DNA of 64,000 nt from positions 434,001 to 498,000 of the forward strand of contig CANMQJ010000001.1 of NCBI GenBank assembly GCA_947500005.1. The letters run 5' to 3'. Source of the stretch: an uncultured Paracoccaceae bacterium. GTDB lineage: Bacteria; Pseudomonadota; Alphaproteobacteria; Rhodobacterales; Rhodobacteraceae. A program made the position numbers and the translations under genes. The number at the start of each line of letters is the position of its first letter. Within the stretch, counting starts at the first letter, position 1. Positions 25,375 through 35,740 of this stretch are shown here, piece by piece. The notes beneath the pieces were generated by a model, which saw nothing but the letters and a program-made list of their open reading frames with translations, did no database searches and was not told the origin of the DNA.

Positions 25375-25805
25375 GGCTCCAACCGCTTGCTGCCGCGCTT
25401 GAAGACGCCCGCTGCCGTGGCCAGCAACTGCCCCGCCTCGTCCCGCAACTCGCCGTTCACATAGGCGATGGACCTGCCATTGCCCGAGGGGATGCCCACC
25501 GCCATCACCCGGCCCGTGCGCGCGGACGAGATGAACTGCACGTTCAGCGATACGGTCACCACCGGGATCGGATCCCCGGGCCGGAACATGGCCGAGGCCG
25601 TCTGTCCGCAGGCCACGTCAAGCAGCATCGACACAAGCCCGCCATGAAGGATGCCGTGATAGTTCAGATGCTCGGGCCCGAGATCGAGATAACATGCCCG
25701 GCTGGCGCCCTCGCGGTCATGATCGATCCTGTAACCGACATTGGCCTGACAGCCCGATTCCTCGCGCGTCCAGTCGCCAGGCAGATCAGGCTGCGCCGAG
25801 TTCAA
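25371..25805 (-). CDS. PaaI-family (hotdog) thioesterase
   Basis: A 144-residue hotdog-fold protein. It has the acyl-CoA thioesterase core YHGILHGGLVSMLLDVACGQ (HGG motif with the following acidic Asp) and VTVSLNVQFISSARTG. Such enzymes release CoA from stalled acyl-CoA intermediates. It overlaps the preceding dehydrogenase by 20 bases and the following hydratase by four, so it belongs to the same operon. Confidence 0.85.
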   Translation of the reverse strand: MNSAQPDLPGDWTREESGCQANVGYRIDHDREGASRACYLDLGPEHLNYHGILHGGLVSMLLDVACGQTASAMFRPGDPIPVVTVSLNVQFISSARTGRVMAVGIPSGNGRSIAYVNGELRDEAGQLLATAAGVFKRGSKRLEP

Positions 25806-26913
25806 TGAACCGCTCCAGATGATAATCCGCGTCTCCGAACCGATGGTCGGCCATCACGATCCGCTTGGCGATATGGGCCAGCTCGTATTCCTGCGTCATC
25901 GCGATGCCGCCATGCATCTGGATCGATTCCTCGGCCACCAGCCGGCCCACGCGCGAAATCAGGTTCCGGGCCGCGGCGATCTGCCGGTCGCGGTCGCTGC
26001 TCTCCAGATGCCCAGCCGCGTTGATCACCGCGGAACGCGCCTGTTCCAGCTCGATCAGCAGGTCCGAGAACCGGTGTGCCAGCGCCTGGAAGGTACCGAT
26101 GGGCCGGCCGAACTGCTTGCGGGTCATGAGGTAGTCGCGGGTCAGTTCCGTCGCGCTCTGCATCGCGCCCATGGTTTCGGCGGCCAACGCCACGTTGGCC
26201 GCCCCGATGACGTCTTCCAACGCGCTGTATCCCTTTCCGGACGCACCCAGACGGGCCGACGAAGAAACAGACACGTTGTCCAGCGTCACCTCGGCTGCAC
26301 GTCCGCCGCTCATCATCGGGTAGCCGCGCAGCGTCACCCCCTGCGCATCCGCCGGCACGAGGAAAAGCGAGATCCCGTCGCGGTCGAAGGCCCCGCCGCT
26401 TTCTCGCGCCGAAACGATCAGGTAGCCGGCTGCCTCGGCATTGACCACGACGGCCTTGCGTCCGTTCAGCAGGATCGCCTCGCCATCCGCCTTGGCCGTT
26501 GTCTCCACCCGGCTCAGGTCAAAGCGCGCCGCAGGCTCCCCATGCGCCAGCGCCAGGTGCAGCGAGCCGCCGATCACCTCCTCGACCAGCGCCCGCTGGT
26601 CGTCATCGCCCAGCCGTGCCAGCAAACCGCCGCCCAGGATCGCGGTGTCCAGCAAGGGCTCGACCACGCCCGCGCGGCCCAGCTCCTCGAACACCACCGC
26701 GATGTCGAAGCCCTTGCCGCCGAAACCGCCCTGCTCCTCGGTGAAGAGCGCACCGATCACGCCCAACTCGGCCAATTCGGCCCAGATCCTGTCGCTCATC
26801 CCGGTTTCGCTGTCCAGAATCTCGTTGCGCACGTTGGTGTCGTAGCGGTCTGTCAGATAGCGTCGCAGGCTGTCCTGCAGCATCTGCCTTTCTTCGGTCA
26901 GGTTGAAATCCAT
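25786..26913 (-). CDS. Acyl-CoA dehydrogenase (PimD-like small subunit)
   Basis: FAD-dependent acyl-CoA dehydrogenase, 375 residues. It begins MDFNLTEERQMLQDSLRRYL and carries the C-terminal family helices with MTRKQFGRPIGTFQALAHR and IQMHGGIAMTQEYELAHIAK. Length and adjacency to a 396-residue dehydrogenase resemble the PimC/PimD pair for dicarboxylic acyl-CoA. Five bases separate the two genes, so a heteromeric enzyme is plausible. Substrate is inferred only from this resemblance. Confidence 0.88.
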   Translation of the reverse strand: MDFNLTEERQMLQDSLRRYLTDRYDTNVRNEILDSETGMSDRIWAELAELGVIGALFTEEQGGFGGKGFDIAVVFEELGRAGVVEPLLDTAILGGGLLARLGDDDQRALVEEVIGGSLHLALAHGEPAARFDLSRVETTAKADGEAILLNGRKAVVVNAEAAGYLIVSARESGGAFDRDGISLFLVPADAQGVTLRGYPMMSGGRAAEVTLDNVSVSSSARLGASGKGYSALEDVIGAANVALAAETMGAMQSATELTRDYLMTRKQFGRPIGTFQALAHRFSDLLIELEQARSAVINAAGHLESSDRDRQIAAARNLISRVGRLVAEESIQMHGGIAMTQEYELAHIAKRIVMADHRFGDADYHLERFIELGAA

Positions 26914-26918
26914 GCCCT

Positions 26919-28109
26919 TCAGCCTCCCATCTTGACCTTGGCGATGATGCCGCGTTGGATCTCGTTCGACCCGCCAAAGATCGACAGCTTGCGGTTGTTG
27001 AAGTATTGCGCGGCCACGGGCCCCGCGTAATCCGGCCCGATCGGGTCGTTGTCGCCCTCAACCGCCTCCGAAGCGAAGGGCATCGCATAGGGTCCCACCG
27101 CGCGGCGGGCGAGATCGTTGATCTCCTGCCGGATGATCGTGCCCTTGACCTTGAGCATCGAGCTTTCAACGCCCGGCGCCTGCCCCGCCGCCGCCCCGCT
27201 GACGATGCGCAGATTGGTGGTGGCCATCGCCATCAGGTCAATCTCGACCTGCGCCAGCCGGGCCGCGAAATGCGGGTTCTCGATCAGCGGTTTGCCATTG
27301 GCGCTTTCCGCGCGCGCGATCCTCTTGACCGTGTCCAGCCCCGCCTGGCTGAAACCCACGCCGGCGATGTTGGTCCGCTCATGGGTCAGAAGGTACTTGG
27401 CATAGGTCCAGCCCTTGTTTTCCTCGCCCACCAGGTTCTCGACCGGCACTTTGACGTCGTCGAAGAAGACCTCGTTCACCTCGTGTTCGCCATCCAGCAG
27501 GATGATCGGCCGCACCTCGATGCCCGGCGTGTCCATGTCGATCAGCAGGAACGAAATCCCCTCCTGCTGCTTGGCGTCGGGATCGGTGCGCACCAGGCAG
27601 AAGATCCAGTTCGCGTATTGGCCCAGCGTGGTCCAGGTCTTCTGCCCGTTGACGATGTAATGGTCGCCCTCGCGCACTGCCCGCGTCTTGAGGGAGGCCA
27701 GGTCCGAGCCCGCGCCGGGCTCGGAATAGCCCTGGCACCACCAATGTTCGCCGCTCAGGATCCTGGGCAGGAAATACTCCTGCTGTTCCTTCGAGCCGAA
27801 TTTCTGCAGCACCGGACCCAGCATCGACAGGCCGAAAGGCACGATGCGCGGCGCATGGGCGGCGGCCAGCTCCTCCTCGAAAATATGGCGCTGCACCGCG
27901 TTCCACTCGGCCCCGCCGAATTCCTTCGGCCAGTTGGGCGCAAGCCAGCCTTTCTCGTTCAGGATGCGGTGCCACTCATCATGGCCCGCCTTGCCCAGCG
28001 AAATGCCCCGGCGCACCTTGTCGCGCACCTCCTGGGGCAGTTTCTCATCCAGGAAGGCCCGGACCTCGTCACGGAACGCTTTTTCCTCGTCGGTATAGTT
28101 CAGATCCAT
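26919..28109 (-). CDS. Acyl-CoA dehydrogenase (PimC-like large subunit)
   Basis: A 396-residue acyl-CoA dehydrogenase. It has N-terminal MDLNYTDEEKAFRDEVRAFL, the flavin loop CQGYSEPGAGSDLASLKTRA, QKTWTTLGQYANWIFCLVRT, and the C-terminal FGGSNEIQRGIIAKVKMGG. It performs alpha,beta-dehydrogenation of an acyl-CoA, passing electrons to ETF. It pairs with the downstream 375-residue dehydrogenase. A hairpin-rich gap of 99 bases separates it from the thiolase upstream. Confidence 0.9.
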   Translation of the reverse strand: MDLNYTDEEKAFRDEVRAFLDEKLPQEVRDKVRRGISLGKAGHDEWHRILNEKGWLAPNWPKEFGGAEWNAVQRHIFEEELAAAHAPRIVPFGLSMLGPVLQKFGSKEQQEYFLPRILSGEHWWCQGYSEPGAGSDLASLKTRAVREGDHYIVNGQKTWTTLGQYANWIFCLVRTDPDAKQQEGISFLLIDMDTPGIEVRPIILLDGEHEVNEVFFDDVKVPVENLVGEENKGWTYAKYLLTHERTNIAGVGFSQAGLDTVKRIARAESANGKPLIENPHFAARLAQVEIDLMAMATTNLRIVSGAAAGQAPGVESSMLKVKGTIIRQEINDLARRAVGPYAMPFASEAVEGDNDPIGPDYAGPVAAQYFNNRKLSIFGGSNEIQRGIIAKVKMGG

Positions 28110-28127
28110 CGCTCACTCCCTTTCCTC

Positions 28128-28201
28128 GACGGCGCCGCCTCTCGTCCGGCGCCCCGCGCCGGACCGCGTCCGGTCGGGCCTCGATGGCCCGTCCGGACGC
28201 C
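28128..28201. repeat. GC-rich hairpin cluster between thiolase and acyl-CoA dehydrogenase genes
   Basis: Within the operon, this gap holds GTCCGGCG-CCCCG-CGCCGGAC (28144-28164) and GGGCC-TCGAT-GGCCC (28176-28190), with further GTCCGG copies. No T tract follows, so it is unlikely to end transcription fully. It may affect mRNA processing, and it looks like the elements at 17189, 22976 and 63709. Confidence 0.55.
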
Positions 28202-28208
28202 GGCCGCT

Positions 28209-29384
28209 TCAGAAAATCTCGAACAGGCCGGCTGCGCCCATGCCGCCGCCGATGCACATGGTTACCACGCCCAGCTTGGCGCCGCGCCGCTTGCCCTCGA
28301 ACATCAGGTGTCCGGTCATCCGCGCCCCCGTCATGCCGAACGGATGCCCGATCGCGATCGAGCCGCCGTTGACGTTGTATTTCTCCGGGTCGATGCCCAG
28401 CCGGTCACGGGAATAGAGGCACTGGCTGGCGAACGCCTCGTTCAGTTCCCACAGGTCGATATCGTCTACCTTCAGCCCGTGCCGTTCCAGCAGGCGGGGC
28501 ACGGCGAAGACCGGGCCGATACCCATCTCGTCGGGCTCACAGCCTGCGACCGCGAAGCCCTTGAAGGCTCCCAGCGGCTCCAGCCCTCGACGCTCGGCCT
28601 CGGCGGCCTCCATCACCACGACCGCCGCCGCCCCGTCGGACAGCTGCGAGGCATTGCCCGCCGTGACGAAATTGCCCGGTCCGCGCACCGGCTCCAGCTT
28701 GGCCAGCCCTTCCAGCGTGGTCGAAGGCCGGTTGCACTCGTCCCGGTCCACGACGACCTCGCGATGGCTTATCTCGCCGGTTTCCTTGTCCTTGACCGCC
28801 ATGGTGGTAGTCATCGGCACGATCTCGTGGTCGAACTTGCCCTCTTCCTGGGCCTTCGCGATCAACTGCTGGCTCCGCAGGGCGTATTCGTCCTGGTACT
28901 CACGGCTCAGGTTGTAGCGGTCCGCCACGATATCCGCCGTCTCGATCATCGTCATGTAGATCGCGGGCTTGTGCTCCTCGATCCAGGGCTCGCGGGCCGA
29001 GCGGGCATGCGGCTGCACCATCGAGATGCTCTCGACCCCGCCCGCGACCATCGGCCCCGCGCCTTCCTGCGTGATCGCATTGGCAGCGATGGCGATGGAT
29101 TGCAGGCCCGAGGAACAGAACCGGTTCACGGTCATGCCCGAGGCCGTCACCGGAAGCCCGGCACGAATTGCGATCTGGCGGCCGATATTGGCGCCGGTCT
29201 CGCCTTCGGGGAAACCGCAGCCGATGACGCAATCCTCGATATCGCCGCCTTCCAGCCCGGCGCGCTCCACGGCGGCCTGAACGGCATGGCCGCCCATCGT
29301 GGCGCCGTGGGTCATGTTGAACGACCCCCGGAAGGACTTGGCAAGCCCGGTACGGGCGGCGGAAACTATGACGGCTTGTTTCAT
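28209..29384 (-). CDS. Acetyl-CoA C-acyltransferase (thiolase, FadA-like)
   Basis: A 391-residue degradative thiolase, cleaving 3-ketoacyl-CoA to acetyl-CoA and a shortened acyl-CoA. The nucleophile is C90 in [11 protein letters not shown], the general base H347 in [14 protein letters not shown], and the second Cys is C377 in [13 protein letters not shown]. All three are present. The ATG overlaps the fadJ-like stop by four bases. It is the second gene of the operon. Confidence 0.92.
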   Translation of the reverse strand: MKQAVIVSAARTGLAKSFRGSFNMTHGATMGGHAVQAAVERAGLEGGDIEDCVIGCGFPEGETGANIGRQIAIRAGLPVTASGMTVNRFCSSGLQSIAIAANAITQEGAGPMVAGGVESISMVQPHARSAREPWIEEHKPAIYMTMIETADIVADRYNLSREYQDEYALRSQQLIAKAQEEGKFDHEIVPMTTTMAVKDKETGEISHREVVVDRDECNRPSTTLEGLAKLEPVRGPGNFVTAGNASQLSDGAAAVVVMEAAEAERRGLEPLGAFKGFAVAGCEPDEMGIGPVFAVPRLLERHGLKVDDIDLWELNEAFASQCLYSRDRLGIDPEKYNVNGGSIAIGHPFGMTGARMTGHLMFEGKRRGAKLGVVTMCIGGGMGAAGLFEIF

Positions 29385-31477
29385 GCGGCTGCATCCTTGT
29401 TCAGATCGTCGAATGTGCGGCCCTCGGCCACGAGCTTTTCCAGAAGCGGCGCGGGCTGCCAGAAATGGTCATCCTCCTGCGCGTATCGCTTGATGTCGTC
29501 CAGCAGGCCGGAAAGACCCTGCATGTCGGCCCATTTCAGCGGCCCGCCGCGATAGCGCGGGAACCCATAACCGTAGAGCAGGGTCACATCGACGTCGAGC
29601 GGACGGCGTGCGATGCCTTCGCCCACCACCTTGGCGGCCTCGTTGACCATCGCGGCCATGTAGCGCCGCACGATCTCCTCGTCGGTGAACGCGCGCGGGG
29701 TGATCCCCTGCTCCTCTCGCTCGGCCTCGATCAGCGGCATCACCTCGGGGTTCGGCACGCGCGCCTTGGGGCCGGCGGCATAGTCGTAATAGCCCTTGCC
29801 GGTCTTCTGCCCGAAATGTCCCGCCTCGCACAGCTTGTCGGCATAGCTCGAGTCACGCGCCTTGGGGTGCAGCCCCTCGGCCCGCTTGCGCTTGCGCACC
29901 GCCCAGCCGATGTCGAGCCCGGCAAGGTCGGCCACGGCGTAGGGGCCCATGGCAAAGCCGAACTCCTCCAGCGCCTTGTCGATCTGGTAGGGCGAAGCGC
30001 CGTCCAGCACCATGTGATCGGCCGCGGTGCGATAGGTGGACAGGATCCGGTTGCCAATGAACCCGTCGCAGACACCCGCGCGGACCGAGACCTTGCCCAG
30101 CTTCTTGCCCAGGGCGAAGCCGGTGGCGGTCACGTCCGGCGCCGTCTTGTCGGCGACCACGATCTCGAGAAGCTTCATCACATGCGCGGGCGAGAAGAAA
30201 TGCAGCCCGATCACGTCCTCGGGGCGCGAGGTGCAGGCGGCAATCTCGTTCACGTCAAGATAGGACGTGTTCGAGGCCAGCACGGCGCCCTTCTTGCAGA
30301 CCGCATCGAGCTTGCCGAATACCTCCTTCTTGACACCCATGTCCTCGAATACCGCCTCGATCACCAGGTCGACATCCTTGAGCGCGTCATAATCGGTGGA
30401 AAGGGTCAGCGCCTTTTCGGTCAGGTGCTCGAACTGTTCCTGGCTGATCTTGCCACGCTTGAGCGCACCGCCGAGGTTCTTGGAGATCCGCTCCTTGGCG
30501 GCCTGCGCCGCTTCGGGGGTCATCTCCAGCATCACGACGGACAGACCGGCCAGCAACGCCGCCGTGGCGATGCCCGCCCCCATGGTGCCGCCGCCGATCA
30601 CGCCGATGGCGTCCAGCGCGCGCGGCTCGACCCCCTTGAGCTCAGGCAGCTTTCCGACCTCGCGTTCGGCAAAGAAGGCATGGATCAGCCCCTGCCGCTG
30701 ATCGGATTCCATCAGTTCCATGAACAGCTCGCGCTCGCGCTTCATCCCCGCGTCGAAAGGCAGTTCGCAGCAGGCCTGGATCCCGCGCACGGCCTTGGCC
30801 GGGGCAATCTGGCCGCGCGCCTTCTTGAGCACGCTGTCATAAAGCGCGTCGAAATCCACCGGCTCGGGCGCGGGCATTTCGCTGACGGGGCGGCGGGTGG
30901 CGCCGCTTTCGATCAGCTCCCGCGCATAGGCCAGACCGATCTCGCGCGGCTCGCCATCCTCGACCCGGTCGATGATACCGAGTTTCATAGCCTCGTCCGC
31001 CTTGACCTGCCTGCCCGACGTGATGATGTCCGTCGCCGCGTCGATCCCCACCAGACGCGGCAGACGCTGAGTGCCACCTGCGCCGGGCATCACGCCGATC
31101 AGCACTTCGGGAAGGCCCATCCGCGCGGAGGGCACCGCGATACGATAATGTGAGCCCAGCGCGATCTCGAGGCCGCCGCCCAGTGCAGTACCGTGCAACG
31201 CCGAAACCACGATCAGCGGCGACGCTTCGATGCGCGTGCAGACATCGGGCAGGAACGGCTCCTGCGGCGGCTTGCCAAATTCGCGAATATCGGCCCCGGC
31301 GAAGAAGGTCCGGCCCTCGCCATAGATCACGACAGCCTTGACGCCATCGGCCTCGGCGCGGGCGATTCCATCGACCAACCCTTGCCTGACGGCGTGGCCA
31401 AGTGCGTTCACGGGCGGGTTGTTCGCGGCCAGAACGGCGATGTCGCCGATCACTTCATATCCGATGACCTCTGTCAT
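29381..31477 (-). CDS. fadJ: 3-hydroxyacyl-CoA dehydrogenase/enoyl-CoA hydratase bifunctional protein
   Basis: A 698-residue multifunctional beta-oxidation protein. The N-terminal crotonase domain (1-190) has GADI at 61-64, [13 protein letters not shown] near 96-108 and [20 protein letters not shown] at 121-140 with the catalytic Glu. From 291 a Rossmann fold, [14 protein letters not shown], starts the NAD-dependent hydroxyacyl-CoA dehydrogenase, followed by [16 protein letters not shown] (catalytic His) and the C-terminal repeat. It is the first gene of the seven-gene catabolic operon. The 201-base gap upstream must hold its promoter. fadB is the alternative symbol. Confidence 0.9.
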   Translation of the reverse strand: MTEVIGYEVIGDIAVLAANNPPVNALGHAVRQGLVDGIARAEADGVKAVVIYGEGRTFFAGADIREFGKPPQEPFLPDVCTRIEASPLIVVSALHGTALGGGLEIALGSHYRIAVPSARMGLPEVLIGVMPGAGGTQRLPRLVGIDAATDIITSGRQVKADEAMKLGIIDRVEDGEPREIGLAYARELIESGATRRPVSEMPAPEPVDFDALYDSVLKKARGQIAPAKAVRGIQACCELPFDAGMKRERELFMELMESDQRQGLIHAFFAEREVGKLPELKGVEPRALDAIGVIGGGTMGAGIATAALLAGLSVVMLEMTPEAAQAAKERISKNLGGALKRGKISQEQFEHLTEKALTLSTDYDALKDVDLVIEAVFEDMGVKKEVFGKLDAVCKKGAVLASNTSYLDVNEIAACTSRPEDVIGLHFFSPAHVMKLLEIVVADKTAPDVTATGFALGKKLGKVSVRAGVCDGFIGNRILSTYRTAADHMVLDGASPYQIDKALEEFGFAMGPYAVADLAGLDIGWAVRKRKRAEGLHPKARDSSYADKLCEAGHFGQKTGKGYYDYAAGPKARVPNPEVMPLIEAEREEQGITPRAFTDEEIVRRYMAAMVNEAAKVVGEGIARRPLDVDVTLLYGYGFPRYRGGPLKWADMQGLSGLLDDIKRYAQEDDHFWQPAPLLEKLVAEGRTFDDLNKDAAA

Positions 31478-31678
31478 GCGGGGTCCTCCATTCTATCCAA
31501 GGCGGTCGATCCGCCTCCCTTCAAACTGTCGCGGAGTGCACTGACCAAGCGGCCGGTTTCACACTGCGGAATATCGTTTCGCGGAGAGTCTTACGACATC
31601 CCGCGAAGATCAAGCCGTTTTCGTTGACCCGACGTAGGGTCGGACAGGGGTCTGTCGATCCTGGGCAGACCAAGGTCT
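31478..31678. promoter_or_regulatory. Leader/promoter region of the beta-oxidation operon
   Basis: This gap lies between dgoK and the fadJ-like gene, both on the minus strand. It contains an imperfect palindrome around CGGCCG (31544-31559), ACCAAGCGGCCGGTTT, in the position where a TetR-type regulator of fatty-acid genes might bind. It also holds a short inverted pair, GGTCTG and CAGACC, near 31650. None of these matches a known consensus closely. Confidence 0.3.
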
Positions 31679-32521
31679 TCATGCGTCCCGTGCCGCGATC
31701 AGACCGGCCAGGGTCATATGCGCGTAATCGGCCAGCGCAACCGGAAGGCCCTGCCGCTCGAGCGCGGATTGATAGAGCTCTGGCAATGCGCCCTCTCCCA
31801 TCACCGCAACCTGCTGGCCCAGCCAGTAGGGGCGCGCGGCAGCCAGTTCGGCGCCGATCACTGCCCCGAACACACGCGCCGAAACTTCCTCTGCCGCAAG
31901 GCTGTCCAGCATACCCGCGGCATGAGCCTCGGCGAGGCGCGCCATGATCCGCTCGGGTTTGGCCATCGCGTCCTCCACGGCCTCGGCAAAGACCGAACGG
32001 TCCGGTTCAGCTTGCACCAGCCACCGCGCGAGGACGGTTCCCTTGCCCAGCGCCGAGAGGATACCGCCCGACAGGAACGTCTGGAAACTGACCACTTCGC
32101 CGGCGCTGACATGGACCCACTGCGTTTCGGCCCCGATCAGGCAGATCACCCCGTCCCAGTTCGGATTGCGCTGAAGGAATCCGGCCACCCGGGTCTCGTC
32201 GCCCTGCATCAGCCCGGCCGGAGCCGCGCGTCTGAGCCCGGGAACGGCAGCAAAGTCCACACGCGTGTCACCGAGATCGATCTTGACCAGACCGGTCGCC
32301 AGCGGTTTGGAGGGAACGGTGGCGCCCAGCGGACCCAGCGGACCGCAGGCGACGACCCGGACCGGGTCGGATGTCACCCAAGGCTCCAGGAACCCCACGA
32401 TCGCTTCGGCTGTCAACGCAAGGCCCTGCGCGTTCCGCCTGTCCAGAACGTCGCGGCCACGCATTGCCCAGCCCGCGAGGCCAGCGGCACCAACATCCAA
32501 TGCGATCCATTCCGGCGGCAT
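31679..32521 (-). CDS. dgoK: 2-dehydro-3-deoxygalactonokinase
   Basis: Phosphorylates 2-keto-3-deoxygalactonate in the DeLey-Doudoroff galactose pathway. The 280-residue protein starts with the ASKHA-type strand [19 protein letters not shown] and has [23 protein letters not shown] and [17 protein letters not shown], conserved in DgoK. No partner aldolase gene (dgoA) or galactonate dehydratase is visible nearby, so the gene stands alone. Its promoter gap with the ABC exporter also contains the perfect palindrome at 32580. Confidence 0.85.
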   Translation of the reverse strand: MPPEWIALDVGAAGLAGWAMRGRDVLDRRNAQGLALTAEAIVGFLEPWVTSDPVRVVACGPLGPLGATVPSKPLATGLVKIDLGDTRVDFAAVPGLRRAAPAGLMQGDETRVAGFLQRNPNWDGVICLIGAETQWVHVSAGEVVSFQTFLSGGILSALGKGTVLARWLVQAEPDRSVFAEAVEDAMAKPERIMARLAEAHAAGMLDSLAAEEVSARVFGAVIGAELAAARPYWLGQQVAVMGEGALPELYQSALERQGLPVALADYAHMTLAGLIAARDA

Positions 32522-32579
32522 GGCATCCTCCTGCCCCTGCTCTACGCTACCACCGAAAGAAGCGCCATACCTTGCCGTT

Positions 32580-32599
32580 GCATTGACCTAGGTCAATGC
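32580..32599. promoter_or_regulatory. Perfect 20-bp palindrome with NnrR/FNR-type core (TTG-N8-CAA)
   Basis: GCATTGACCTAGGTCAATGC is a perfect palindrome. Its core, TTGACCTAGGTCAA (32583-32596), fits the TTG-N8-CAA pattern of Crp/Fnr regulators of the NnrR/Dnr class. The centre is about 67 bases upstream of the ABC exporter ATG. That distance is close to those of the sites before norC (about 69), nirK (about 72) and pseudoazurin (about 77). Confidence 0.75.
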
Positions 32600-32656
32600 C
32601 CGCGAGGCCAATGGCCCATACTCCTCGCGGAAGGGAGGAAAGGCCCGGGCACCCCA

Positions 32657-33361
32657 ATGAACATGGTCTTTCGCACGCGCGCACTCACCAAGGTATATGA
32701 CACCGGCACCGTCCAGGTGCCGGCGCTCGACGATGTCGACCTGGAGCTATACGCAGGGGAACTGGCCGTGCTGCTCGGCCCCTCGGGCAGCGGCAAGTCA
32801 ACGTTGCTCAACATTCTCGGCGGGCTGGACCATGCAAGCTCGGGGCAGGTATGGTTTCGCGACCTCGAGCTTTCGGCGATGCGCGACCGCGAGTTGACGC
32901 GGTACAGGCGCGATCATGTCGGGTTCGTCTTCCAGTTCTACAACCTGATCGCCAGCCTGACCGCGCGCGAGAACGTGCAACTTGTCGCGGACGTGGCCCG
33001 CGACCCCATGCCGGCCGAAGAGGCCCTGGCGTTGGTGGGGCTCGAACACAGGCTGGATCATTTCCCGGCCGAGATGTCGGGCGGAGAGCAACAACGCGTC
33101 GCCATAGCGCGCGCCATCGCAAAGCGACCCGAGGTGCTGCTTTGCGACGAACCCACGGGCGCGCTGGACAGCCACACAGGCGTTCAGGTGCTCGAGGTGC
33201 TGCGCGATGTGAACGACCGGCTCGGGACCACCACGGCCGTGATCACGCATAACGCGGCCATCCGGCAGATGGCGCACCGTGTCGTGTTCTTCCTCGATGG
33301 GCGGATCGACCGGGTCGAGGTGAACGCGAACCGCATAACCCCGGCCGAGATCAGCTGGTGA
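32657..33361 (+). CDS. ABC transporter ATP-binding protein (MacB/LolD type)
   Basis: A 234-residue ATPase of the MacB/LolD group. It has Walker [10 protein letters not shown], signature [14 protein letters not shown], Walker [14 protein letters not shown] and switch His VITHNAA. It opens [20 protein letters not shown], typical of the group. ATG 32657 is used; a second ATG six bases on is also possible, and the GGAGGAAAGG purine tract is rather far upstream. Its stop overlaps the permease GTG (33358). With the permease and adaptor it should form a tripartite-like exporter acting on periplasmic or lipid substrates. Confidence 0.88.
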   Translation: MNMVFRTRALTKVYDTGTVQVPALDDVDLELYAGELAVLLGPSGSGKSTLLNILGGLDHASSGQVWFRDLELSAMRDRELTRYRRDHVGFVFQFYNLIASLTARENVQLVADVARDPMPAEEALALVGLEHRLDHFPAEMSGGEQQRVAIARAIAKRPEVLLCDEPTGALDSHTGVQVLEVLRDVNDRLGTTTAVITHNAAIRQMAHRVVFFLDGRIDRVEVNANRITPAEISW

Positions 33362-35730
33362 CCGTCATGCGCGCCCTCGACCGCAAACTGCTGCGCGACT
33401 TCCGCCGCCTCTGGGCACAGGCATTGGCAATCGCTCTGGTTCTTGCCTGCGGGGTCGCCATCCTGCTGACGACCTTCGGAACCTATGTCTCGCTCGAGGA
33501 AACGCGGCGCGCCTATTATGAGCGCAACCGCTTTGCCGATGTCTTCGCCGACGCGACCCGCGCACCGCGCTGGCTGATGCCGGAAATCCGCGGCATCGAG
33601 GGCGTCCGCACCGCCGAGTCGCGGATTTCCCATTTCGCCGTTCTGGACGTTCCCGGACGCGAGGGGATCGTTACGGCGCATATCCTGTCCCTGCCGGCAC
33701 ATGGGGAGCCACGCCTCAACCTGCCCGTTCTGCGGCAGGGACGGCTGCCGCATCCCGACGCCTCGGACGAGGTCGCGGTCAATGCGCCCTTCGCCCTGGC
33801 GAACGGGTTGCGCCCCGGAGATGCCATCACCGCGAACCTGGGCGGGGCAAGGCGCGCGTTGACGATCACGGGGACCGTCCTGTCGCCGGAATTCATCTAT
33901 ACCATCGGCCCCGGCGCGCTGATGCCGGACAATGAAACCTTTGGCATTCTGTGGATGCCCGAGATCGCGGCCGCGGCAGCCTTCGACATGGAAGGCGCTT
34001 TCAACAACGTGACTCTGGCGATTGTACCGGGCGCGCGCGAAGCCGATGTGATCGACCGGCTGGACACTCTGCTCGATCCGTATGGCGGGCTGGGTGCCTA
34101 TGGCCGCAATCTGCAGATATCGAACAGTTTCATCGACTCCGAGCTGGAGCAGCAAAAAACCGGCGCGATGATCCTGCCACCGATCTTCTACGCGATCTCG
34201 GCCTTTCTCGTCGCCATGGTCATAGGGCGCATCGTCGCCCTGGAACGCAGCGAGATCGGCCTCCTCAAGGCCGTTGGCTATTCCGATCTCGAGATCTGCG
34301 TGCATTACCTTCTGCTGGCCGGGCTGATCGCGGTTGTGGGCATCCTGCTGGGCTGGGGCGTGGGCACCTGGTTGGCGCGGGCGCTGGCCCGGCTTTATGC
34401 ACAGTTCTTCGACTTCCCCTATCTCATCTACAATCTCAGCTACGGCGCCTATGCGCTGTCCGGCCTGCTGGCGGTCGTCAGCGCCGCGCTGGGGGCGGCG
34501 CGCAGTGCGCTCAAGGCCGCGCGCATGCCGCCTGCGGTGGCGATGGCCCCCCCGGCCCCGCCCCGGTTCAACCGGACATTGCTCGACCGGGTGCTCGCCA
34601 CCCTGCACCCCTCGCAACCGACGATGATGATCCTGCGCAGCCTGATGCGCTGGCCGCTGCGTTCGGCCGCGACCTCGTTCGGCCTTGCGCTCGGCGTCGC
34701 AGTGTTGGTCGCTTCGGGCTTCTTTTCCTCGGCGCTCGACACGCTGATAGAGACAACCTTCGATCGTTCGAACCGGCAGGACGCCATGCTCCTGTTCGAA
34801 GCGGACATTCCCGAGACCGCCCTGGCCGAGATCATGCGCCTCCCTGGCGTCTTGCGCGCGGAAGGACAGCAATATCAATCCGCCATCCTGCGCCACGGAC
34901 ATCGGGAAAAGGATGTCGGGATCGAGGGCCGTCGCCCCGGGTCGGATCTTGCACGGATCATCGACGCCGATGGCCAGAACATCGACCCGCCGCCCCATGG
35001 CCTTCTCCTGTCGGCACGGTTGGCCGACTACCTGCGCGTCATCCCCGGCGACCTGATGGAGGTGGAGTTGCTGGGCGGCGTGAACGAGACCCACGCCATA
35101 CCCGTCGCCGGCATCGTGACGCAATACATAGGTCTTGGCGCCTACATGGATCTCGACACGCTCAACCGACTGCTGCGCCAGTCGCCGCGAATTTCCGTGG
35201 CGAACCTCAGGATCGACGATATGGCCCTGCCGGATCTTCACAAGGTGCTCAAGGAAACCCCGGAACTGAGCGGGCTGGTCCAGATCGACCGCATGCAGGC
35301 CTCGTTCGAGGACACGATCCGCCAGAACATCGTCACCATGACCGTGGTCTACATGAGCGTCGCGGTCCTGATCACGGTCGGGGTCGCCTATAACGGGGCA
35401 AGAATACAGCTGTCCGAGCGGGCTCGCGAGTTGGCAAGCCTGCGCATCCTGGGCTTCTCTCGCGGCGAGGTGTCCTTCATCCTGGTGGGAGAGACGATGT
35501 TGCTGGCCCTGATCGCCCAGCCCTTCGGCTGGCTGCTCGGAGCGGGGATCGCCTGGGCGCTGGCCGAAGGGTCCACCAGCGATCTCTACGAAATTCCACT
35601 CGTGCTGGAACCGGCGGGCTTTGCGCAGGCAAGTCTCGTCGTGCTCGGGGCCGCCTTGGCGGCGTCGCTGGTGGTCAGACGGCGGCTCGACCGTCTCGAC
35701 CTGGTGCAAGTGATGAAGACACGGGAATGA
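33358..35730 (+). CDS. FtsX-like ABC transporter permease
   Basis: A 790-residue permease with two FtsX-type units. An N-terminal helix (about 18-42), a periplasmic domain and three helices ([20 protein letters not shown] and following) make the first unit. A second helix near 440 ([17 protein letters not shown]), a second periplasmic domain and three C-terminal helices make the other. The conserved '[15 protein letters not shown]' and '[14 protein letters not shown]' coupling segments are present. The start is GTG 33358, overlapping the ATPase stop; ATG 33367 is the alternative. Related proteins move lipids, lipoproteins or peptides; the substrate here is unknown. Confidence 0.87.
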   Translation: MTVMRALDRKLLRDFRRLWAQALAIALVLACGVAILLTTFGTYVSLEETRRAYYERNRFADVFADATRAPRWLMPEIRGIEGVRTAESRISHFAVLDVPGREGIVTAHILSLPAHGEPRLNLPVLRQGRLPHPDASDEVAVNAPFALANGLRPGDAITANLGGARRALTITGTVLSPEFIYTIGPGALMPDNETFGILWMPEIAAAAAFDMEGAFNNVTLAIVPGAREADVIDRLDTLLDPYGGLGAYGRNLQISNSFIDSELEQQKTGAMILPPIFYAISAFLVAMVIGRIVALERSEIGLLKAVGYSDLEICVHYLLLAGLIAVVGILLGWGVGTWLARALARLYAQFFDFPYLIYNLSYGAYALSGLLAVVSAALGAARSALKAARMPPAVAMAPPAPPRFNRTLLDRVLATLHPSQPTMMILRSLMRWPLRSAATSFGLALGVAVLVASGFFSSALDTLIETTFDRSNRQDAMLLFEADIPETALAEIMRLPGVLRAEGQQYQSAILRHGHREKDVGIEGRRPGSDLARIIDADGQNIDPPPHGLLLSARLADYLRVIPGDLMEVELLGGVNETHAIPVAGIVTQYIGLGAYMDLDTLNRLLRQSPRISVANLRIDDMALPDLHKVLKETPELSGLVQIDRMQASFEDTIRQNIVTMTVVYMSVAVLITVGVAYNGARIQLSERARELASLRILGFSRGEVSFILVGETMLLALIAQPFGWLLGAGIAWALAEGSTSDLYEIPLVLEPAGFAQASLVVLGAALAASLVVRRRLDRLDLVQVMKTRE

Positions 35731-35740
35731 GGGTGACGGA

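Noticed and set aside
26955..29555. 866-residue open frame on the plus strand
   Set aside because: Antisense across the acyl-CoA dehydrogenase and thiolase genes, spanning the intergenic repeat; no domain logic.
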